The notes under the pieces are model-generated. The model was not told the DNA's origin. It saw only the letters and a list, made by a program, of their open reading frames with translations, and made no database searches. A DNA stretch of 64,000 nt. Source: Entomortierella parvispora. Lineage: Eukaryota; Mortierellomycota; Mortierellomycetes; Mortierellales; Mortierellaceae. The stretch's first letter is position 1. The number at the start of each line of letters is the position of its first letter. Shown one piece after another: positions 57,867 through 64,000 of this stretch. The DNA lies in the NCBI GenBank assembly GCA_963573315.1, contig OY752140.1, forward strand, positions 1,674,001 to 1,738,000, written 5' to 3'. The position numbers and the translations under genes were made by a program.

Positions 57867-59151
57867 CTATAAGCACTGTCCAACCGCTTTTGTGTTCAAG
57901 ATAAGTCCCACAATCAAGCCATACAATCCCAGGACTTCTGCGAAAATCAACACCAGCACCATGGCGACAAAGAGCCTTGGTTGGTATGCATAGCCTCGAA
58001 CACACTAGTTTGGGAGGAAAGAGTCATTCAAAAAAAAGAGTCAGAAAACAGGACACCTCTATGCCCTATGATCCAGCTCATGGCTATCGCCAGTTGTTCA
58101 ATGACTCGATATATATCAACATACCACATCGCCAACGACTCCAATGGCATATCCTGCTGCCAAGCCAGTCAGTCCGACACAGAGACCTGCACCGAGATGA
58201 ACAAAGCCACTAATCGTTTTCAAAATACGACAATCCGTGGAGATCGACAGAGTGATATTAATAAGAGGGGTCAAGAAAGGTCATCCTGGCTCCATCCTGG
58301 CTCCATCCAACAGCCAAACTCCAGTAAACAGGTGATCGGTCGGTGCTTTCTTTGTTCTTACGCATATAAAGAGTATCCCGTGCCTGACACTAAGAAAACA
58401 ATCAAGTTGAACCGTGGGCATTAGAGACAAGGATATTTATCCAAAGACGTTTCATTCATCGGGTGTGAGGGCGCCAACTTACATGATCCTGCGATCAAGA
58501 CAGAGATAACCAGTCCATAGACAGAGATAATACCAGCCATGACAACCGGGATAAGGGCCTACATCGACAAGAAACAGTTAGATCCACTTGGTCCTTTGCG
58601 GGATGTTCAGCTTTGAAGCAAGGATTGGTGCGGCCTCATTACCTTCATCATGAGCTCAGGGCGGAAAGTTCCCATACCGGAAATACCGATACCGGACTTG
58701 AATGTGCCGTATCCAGCTCCCATGCCTAGTCAATAGATAAGATGGTAGATCGAAGTAGTAAAAAGCCACTATCAGTCTCGATCTTCTGTCTTGGAGGTTT
58801 TGACCATGCAAAAGTCATTTTCTATTCCATGCAATCAGGTTCAAAGTTGTTGTTGTCGTAAAACTTCGAGTCCAGTGTTCCTGCGCTGGGGGTTATTGCG
58901 TCTCGACAGCATGTTTTGTGCAAAGGATACGTACTGCTGAACACCATCTGTTAGGCAGACACATTGAAGAGATGAAAGAATGTTAGAAGTCTGGATTACA
59001 GGAGATTCGGTTTCCCGCATTACATGTGGTGGAATGTGGTCCTGCTTCAAAGAGGAAAAGATTAGCTTACAGCGCTGGCCACACCCATGAGGCCAAAGAA
59101 TGGCGCAAATGGAGGGCAATAGTCAGAGGCAATAGGGGGAAGGGCAGACAT
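57867..59151 (-). CDS. VMA3: V-type H+-ATPase 16-kDa proteolipid subunit c
   Basis: Seven exons: 59151-59071, 58947-58935, 58725-58643, 58558-58483, 58383-58362, 58209-58125, 58004-57867 (165 aa; family ~160). The proteolipid forms the rotating c-ring of the vacuolar proton pump. Four TM helices are visible: [61 protein letters not shown], and [20 protein letters not shown] with the proton-carrying glutamate (FAEVLG). Exons 2 (13 nt, MVFS) and 5 (22 nt, GYSLY) are microexons; both have clean GT-AG borders, and each is required to keep phase and the conserved sequence. Subunit c rather than c'' from length and N-terminus. Confidence 0.93.
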
Positions 59152-59470
59152 GGTATAGACGCGAATTGACGAGGACGAGCTCAGGGGGATGTATCGTTCT
59201 GTTCAGGGTTGCAGGGGTCGAGGAGGAGAAGCCTGGTCAGACTATGGCCAAGGACGGAAGGAAGGGGAAAATGGGGTGAAGGAGGGGCAAAAAGAGAAAG
59301 GACAGACACATGCATGCATCGACGCGCCCCTGTTCATGCGATCACTTCGTCGCATGTGACCGACCCAAAGTCGAATCCGACGAAAAATCAACGTCACTGC
59401 AATTTCCCGTCGCCCGTACTGCGACACGGTCTTTTAGTGGTTTTTTGATATCTTTTTTTTTTTGTAGCAG
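59152..59470. other. V-ATPase c promoter / 3' region of the DUF8032-like gene
   Basis: About 320 bp, purine-rich on the plus strand (59215-59305) with a T-run at 59451-59464. No gene. Confidence 0.45.
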
Positions 59471-62057
59471 TTATCTGTCTTCTTCCTCCTCCTCATCGTC
59501 GTAGTCATCGACGTAGCCGCTGGTCAAGGCCCCTATGAGCTCCTCGGTCGTCATACTGACAAAGTCGTGGTCCTCGGGGTACTCACTGTTGTCCAGTCGC
59601 GACTTCCACCAGTCGTCCTCGTCATCCTGTTCGATGTACGACCCTGTTGTGCTCTCTTCTTCCGTTTCGGTTTCCATTTCGGCGCTGGTTCCTCCCACGA
59701 CCTGCTCTTCTTCTTCTTCTCTTCTCTCTTCCTCTACCTCTACTTCGCCACCTTCGATTCCTCCTATCTCTATAGGCTGATCCGTCTTCCCTGGCCCACC
59801 GTAATTTCGTCGACGCTTTTCAAGAAACGCTGCACTTTCATGACCTGAAGAGTGCTCCGAGACAGGATCCTCAAAACCGCGCTTCTTTTTTGAAGGCCGC
59901 CGCGGCAGGTCAAGCGATGGCAATGGGGGTGATTGCAGCGAGCTTGCGTTGGATGGGTTAAGGCGAGGTCTGCTTCGAGCGGATCCCGATCCTGTGCCGA
60001 GACTATAGGTCTGAATACTTCCAGTGAATGTGAGGAGCGACATTTGAGAGTGGAATTCGTCACCATAAAGAGACCCCTCCCCCTCCGAAGACGACACATC
60101 ATCATTATCGTCGTCATCATCAGTATCGCCATCGATATCAGCCTGCTCCTCGCTTTCTTCGCCTTCCCCCTCTTCAGATTCCACATCATACGTCTCATCT
60201 ATATCATCTTCGTCTTCCTGCGCATCGGTTTCGTTTTCATCATCGCCAAACAAGTCTGCTTCCCTAGAATGACCTTCGGTCCAAGTCCTGCTGGAATGGC
60301 CAAGAGTAGTATTATCAAGATCGAAATGGACATGGGGTTTGCTTCTCCGGCGAGGTGGTTCTGAGGAATGGGTGCTCATAGAATGAAGAGTTGTCGAGTT
60401 TCTCCTTGTTATCGACGAGGCGCCAATCCTGGCCCGTGGATGACAAGTTAAGGGCAAAAACTTGCGTCGATAAGCATCAAGAGCTTGCTGAAGCAAGAGC
60501 CTCTTTCCATCCAGCAGCGGTCGATTAAGAGAACACTGCAATTGGCAATGAAAAGCAAGACAGGAAGATTCGTTAATCGTCGGAAACAAAAGCACACCTG
60601 TTAATCATAAACCGAGTCTAGACCTACCAATCTCCACCCAAGTTCATTCAAATAGGATTCTTCAGCCTGCTTTACACCAGATGTGTTCCATTGATCCAAT
60701 CCAGTCCTTTCTGTCATGAATGAGCGCGGGTATACACAGTTTGCTTTTTTGAATTCTGGGTTGAGGTCATCCAACTGAACCCGGTTGACATCACAAAGGA
60801 TTGTCAAGTTTTTGAATCGGCCTTGGTCGTAGCCCTCAAAGTCCAAGAGAAGATCCAATTCAGTCGCCGGTGAGAATGTACCCAAAGATGGCAATCGCAA
60901 GCGCCATTGCTCCTCCTCGGTTCGAATAGGTCGTGGTTCTGTAAGGTCAGCTGTATTCTCTCCAAGAGAAGTTCCAACCATATCCGAGGCCCTAGGACGC
61001 TCCATTCTCATGGGTCTCTGCGTAGGAAGCGGAGATCCTGGTGTTAGAGGCAGCTGCCATGATAATTGGCGAGTTTGCTTGTGGACAGACGGCAAGGTAG
61101 GACCGTCTCCTGAACTGACAGACTGTCGTGGTATAGTCGAGGGTTCTGGTGCCAGCTTAAGGACAAGAGGTTGTGGAGTCTCCACTTTGGATTTTTCTTT
61201 TCTCCTTGCGCGACGGGATTTTTGGTCAGAGGTCGCGTTTCGAAGACTGATAACAGCTTGTTGCAGTAGACCCTTCTTTCCAGTCAGTAGATCGGGGTTA
61301 AGGTGCACCAGTTTCCATCCCTGAGTATTGCACTCCCGTTCATAGCCCAGGCGCGAGCCCTTGTAGTCCTGTTCCGGGCCATTGGCACTTGGATAGAGAC
61401 AATTCGATTGTCGAAGATTTAGCGCAATATCGTTCTCCTGTACTGTATCAACGTCCGCCCTGATCTTGTAAGCCTGATGCACGCTCTTTGACGAGTAAAA
61501 GAAATTCAGCCAAGTCCCGTTCTCGTCAATTTGTAAGGTCGGTGGGCTTGACGGTTGTGACTTTTTCCGAGTCTGGTTCATAACCGAAAAGACCCCTTGT
61601 GTGGTGCTCTGGGGAACGCCATGCTTGGCAGGTTGCGGAAATGGTTTCTGGCCTTGACTTGATCCGGTTATTGGAGTATTGGCAGAATTAATGGCGACCG
61701 ACTGCATCCTGACCATCTTTGCTTGGCGAAGAGTTGCTTCCATTGCCGCCAGTTCCTGAACGGACAGGCCAGATAGCAGACCAATCACTTCATTATTTGG
61801 CTGCAATAGTTGTTGAACCGGTATGGACATTTCTGCAGGTGCAGATTGAGGTCCCTGGGTTGCCTATTTGTGAAGTAAGGTTCGTCAGAGTCATGCTGAA
61901 CCAGAGCTACTGTCTAGTACTGGTTATAGCCCCTCCTTACCTCAGAGGTTCCTTGGGTTGTTACTGGCATGGAAGTACCGTTGAATGAAATGGATGGAGG
62001 TCGACTGCCGCCCTGGGATTCAGTTGCACGGTCATGAGGCGAATCATCGCCTGGCAT
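59471..62057 (-). CDS. Two-copy DUF8032-like protein with acidic C-terminal tail
   Basis: Three exons: 62057-61941, 61863-60628, 60535-59471 (805 aa). Residues ~156-248 and ~374-480 are two divergent copies of one domain: YKIRADVDTVQENDI / KNLTILCDVNRVQLDDL, then NCLYPSA / NCVYPRS, then ERECNTQGWKLVHLNP / ESYLNELGWRLCSLNR, then LLTGKKGLLQQAV / LLDGKRLLLQQAL. This matches the fungal DUF8032 pattern. The second copy is completed across the last intron, which proves that junction. The last ~250 residues are very acidic (DDDDDNDD, EEEEEDR) with a basic patch (RRPSKKKRG) resembling a nuclear signal. No catalytic motif is seen. A nuclear or regulatory role is possible but unproven. Confidence 0.8.
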
Positions 62058-62279
62058 TCGTCTCCTCTAGATTGGTGAATGGGAGTTTTTGCTGCCGCCA
62101 AGTCGCTTGAATGAGGTAAGGATGGAAACGAAGGAAACAAAGGAAGAGACCAAAGAGGGGATTCGAGGAGATTTTCAGGCGAATTGAACAGAGGCTCAGC
62201 CACAGTCCGTGCACAAAGTTCATTTTTATTTTTCGCATCCGAGAAACGTTCTTTGGCAGAGCATCGCATTGTGGGGGTA

Positions 62280-63883
62280 TCATCTGGCATCTTGAAGGCT
62301 CTGTTCAAGTTCCTTGATTTGTCGCAGCTTCACCAAGAGTTTTGAGCACTCTTGTAACTCTAGGATTTCTTCCTGTGCGCAAGCACATACCTCGCCTAAA
62401 AGTTGTGCCAATCCGCTGAACTGGAAAAGTCGTCATTATAAGTTATCTGCAGTCTGAAAGTCTACACCAGTGTTTCTATCTCCAAGCCAGTACTTACCAG
62501 CGGTCTATCGCCGTCTGCTTTTCGTGCGTTTGTCTCAACAGAACTTTGGCATCTCCGAATCTGAGTTAGCCAGTGTTCGAGATGACTGTCGTCAAATGAC
62601 GGTATGCTCAGGACCGGTGCGTCACCTTCAATCGCAAGTATAGTATCTTCATAGTTTGGCCTCAGAGACTCCAGTCCTTTCACAACAACCATTACTTGTT
62701 CTCTCTAAATTGGTAGGGGGGAAAATCAAGGTCAGAGGTTTGTCCATGACCATTGGAAAAAAACTATTTCGCGTTTAAATCAGCTCCTTACCTGACGCCC
62801 AAAGCTTGACTCGAGCTCCACCAGCTGCCTCTCAATCGCAAACCTCTGCTGTAAATCTCGAAGTGCTGTTTGTTTCTCCTGAATATCATTCTCAAGTGTC
62901 GACCTTTCGGCCTTGGAATACCGGAAAAAATAGCATGGTAGCCAGATTTAGTACTTCTGTCTATATCCCCCCTCTGTTTTTTCTTGTCTCTCCCACTTCC
63001 ATATGCTTACCTTGACCTTCGCCTCTTGTTTCATGAACTCTTTTGAGGCCCTCCTGCTCAGTGTATACCATTGCAAAAGTCTCGTTTGAGCCAGGTACAA
63101 ATCCTCCTGCCTCTTTCCAGAATTGAAGTGTGGTTGACGCTCCTGGTGGATACTTTTCCCCCCCATGAACCTCATCTCTGTAATCGGACGAGACTGTGAT
63201 ATCCGACGGGTGGATTCTGAGCGCTTATAATCAGGTTCTGGATCCAAGTCCGCGAGACTGAGTGCTTGCGAAGGTCGTTGCTCTGTCAGAAATGGACTTG
63301 TTTCTTCCGGGTGATCATGCGAGGCAATTGTACGCTTAGATGTGGAAGACATGGAGGTTGAGTTGTTCAGAGATTGTTTCTTCTCCACTCTAAAGGCTGA
63401 TGATCCACCATGTCGGCGAACACCAAGACCTAGCGCTGTGCTTTTTGTGTTGCTAGCGAGCGCGTCGTATTGCCTGGCGAGTCTTTTTGTGTTGAGCTGA
63501 TGAAGCGGCCTCTCCGCTTTCCGCGCTTGGTCCTGGTCAAAGGGTGTTCGCGATCCTTGTCCCGTCGAGGTTAATGCGGGGCGCGTCGATTTCCTAGGTT
63601 CGAACACAGGGAGTGCCGCCTGTATTGGAGGGGATTCTCTGCGGATATTGCGTGAGGGTAGTCCACGTATTGATGCCCGCATACTCTTGTTGAGTGCTCT
63701 TTCTATTTTTTTTTTTGGACATTCCATAGTCAATATTTGTCAAAGGGATTCTCCATTGGTCAACACAAGGGTCTCCATGTGTCATTCTGTACCAGCTTGA
63801 TACGCCTCTAAAAGCATCCGTCGCTCTTGAATTGAGGGCAGACTCGGAGGCGCGCTTTCTTTTTGCTCCGCAGGATTGTCCAT
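62280..63883 (-). CDS. HAUS8/AUG8-like augmin subunit (QWRF-type motif)
   Basis: Five exons: 63883-63793, 63702-63011, 62911-62792, 62704-62498, 62420-62280 (416 aa, close to human HAUS8). The N-terminal ~215 residues are basic, Ser/Arg-rich and disordered, as in microtubule-binding augmin 8 subunits. Residues ~232-250 (LYLAQTRLLQWYTLSRRASK) match the LxxxxxRLLQW(R/x)F core of the plant QWRF/AUG8 family. The rest is predicted coiled coil (STLENDIQEKQTALRDLQQR, then ECSKLLVKLRQIKELEQSL). Augmin recruits gamma-tubulin to the sides of spindle microtubules. All introns are GT-AG. Exons 1, 3 and 5 are too short or open-ended to show as ORFs, but phases agree. Confidence 0.62.
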
Positions 63884-64000
63884 GTTGGTTGATTTTGTTT
63901 TGTGAGGGAATCAAAATGAGGGCTCAAAGAGTCAAGTTGGTGCCACCAAATATAATCGCTTAAGGGTTAAATAACGGTTGGTTGCATGCACATTCCTGTT

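Overview
The window is nuclear DNA from a filamentous fungus outside the Dikarya, most likely Mucoromycota/Mortierellomycota (Mortierella-like; this is inference). The grounds are: intron-rich genes with short GT-AG introns; a fungus-specific elongation factor 3; a Shaker-type voltage-gated K+ channel, an augmin-type QWRF protein and DUF8032-like domains (lineages I associate with early-diverging fungi); and pyrimidine-rich 5' leaders. All gene models were spliced by eye. Exon lengths and phases were checked arithmetically for every multi-exon gene, and protein family resemblance guided the junctions.

Layout. 1-30 kb is a dense housekeeping block: EF3 (-, C-terminus off the window), ketopantoate hydroxymethyltransferase PanB (-), a CDC50/LEM3 flippase subunit (+), an M17 leucyl aminopeptidase (+), an unrecognised 1145-aa repeat protein with a polyQ tract (-), GDP-mannose pyrophosphorylase (+), alpha-SNAP (+), GABA transaminase (+), eIF3c (-), a DUF7137-type surface protein (-) and a small His-rich hydrophilic protein (-).

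30-46.5 kb is a repeat and tRNA island. It holds tRNA-Cys, a 499-bp TIR element with a 9-bp target duplication, a divergent RhoGAP gene, a Frizzled-like type I membrane protein gene, and a foldback repeat. Next comes tRNA-Val with an intact 5.9-kb Ty3/gypsy retrotransposon 16 bp upstream of it, then two inverted solo LTRs, the second of which ends 16 bp from tRNA-Gly.

46.5-64 kb returns to genes: a Kre9/Knh1-like cell-wall membrane protein (+), two tandem ML-domain secreted lipid-binding proteins (+), a Kv channel (-), V-ATPase subunit c with two microexons (-), a two-copy DUF8032-like protein with an acidic tail (-) and a HAUS8/AUG8-like augmin subunit (-).

There are no operons. The genes serve translation (EF3, eIF3c), the secretory pathway and membrane (CDC50, alpha-SNAP, V-ATPase c, Kv), the cell surface (GDP-mannose supply, Kre9-like, DUF7137, ML) and mitochondrial metabolism (PanB, GABA-T). 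The most unusual structure is the 39.4-46.5 kb tRNA locus. There, target-site duplications show that two LTR elements of different families entered the same base pair upstream of tRNA-Val, and a third entered at the equivalent distance from tRNA-Gly.
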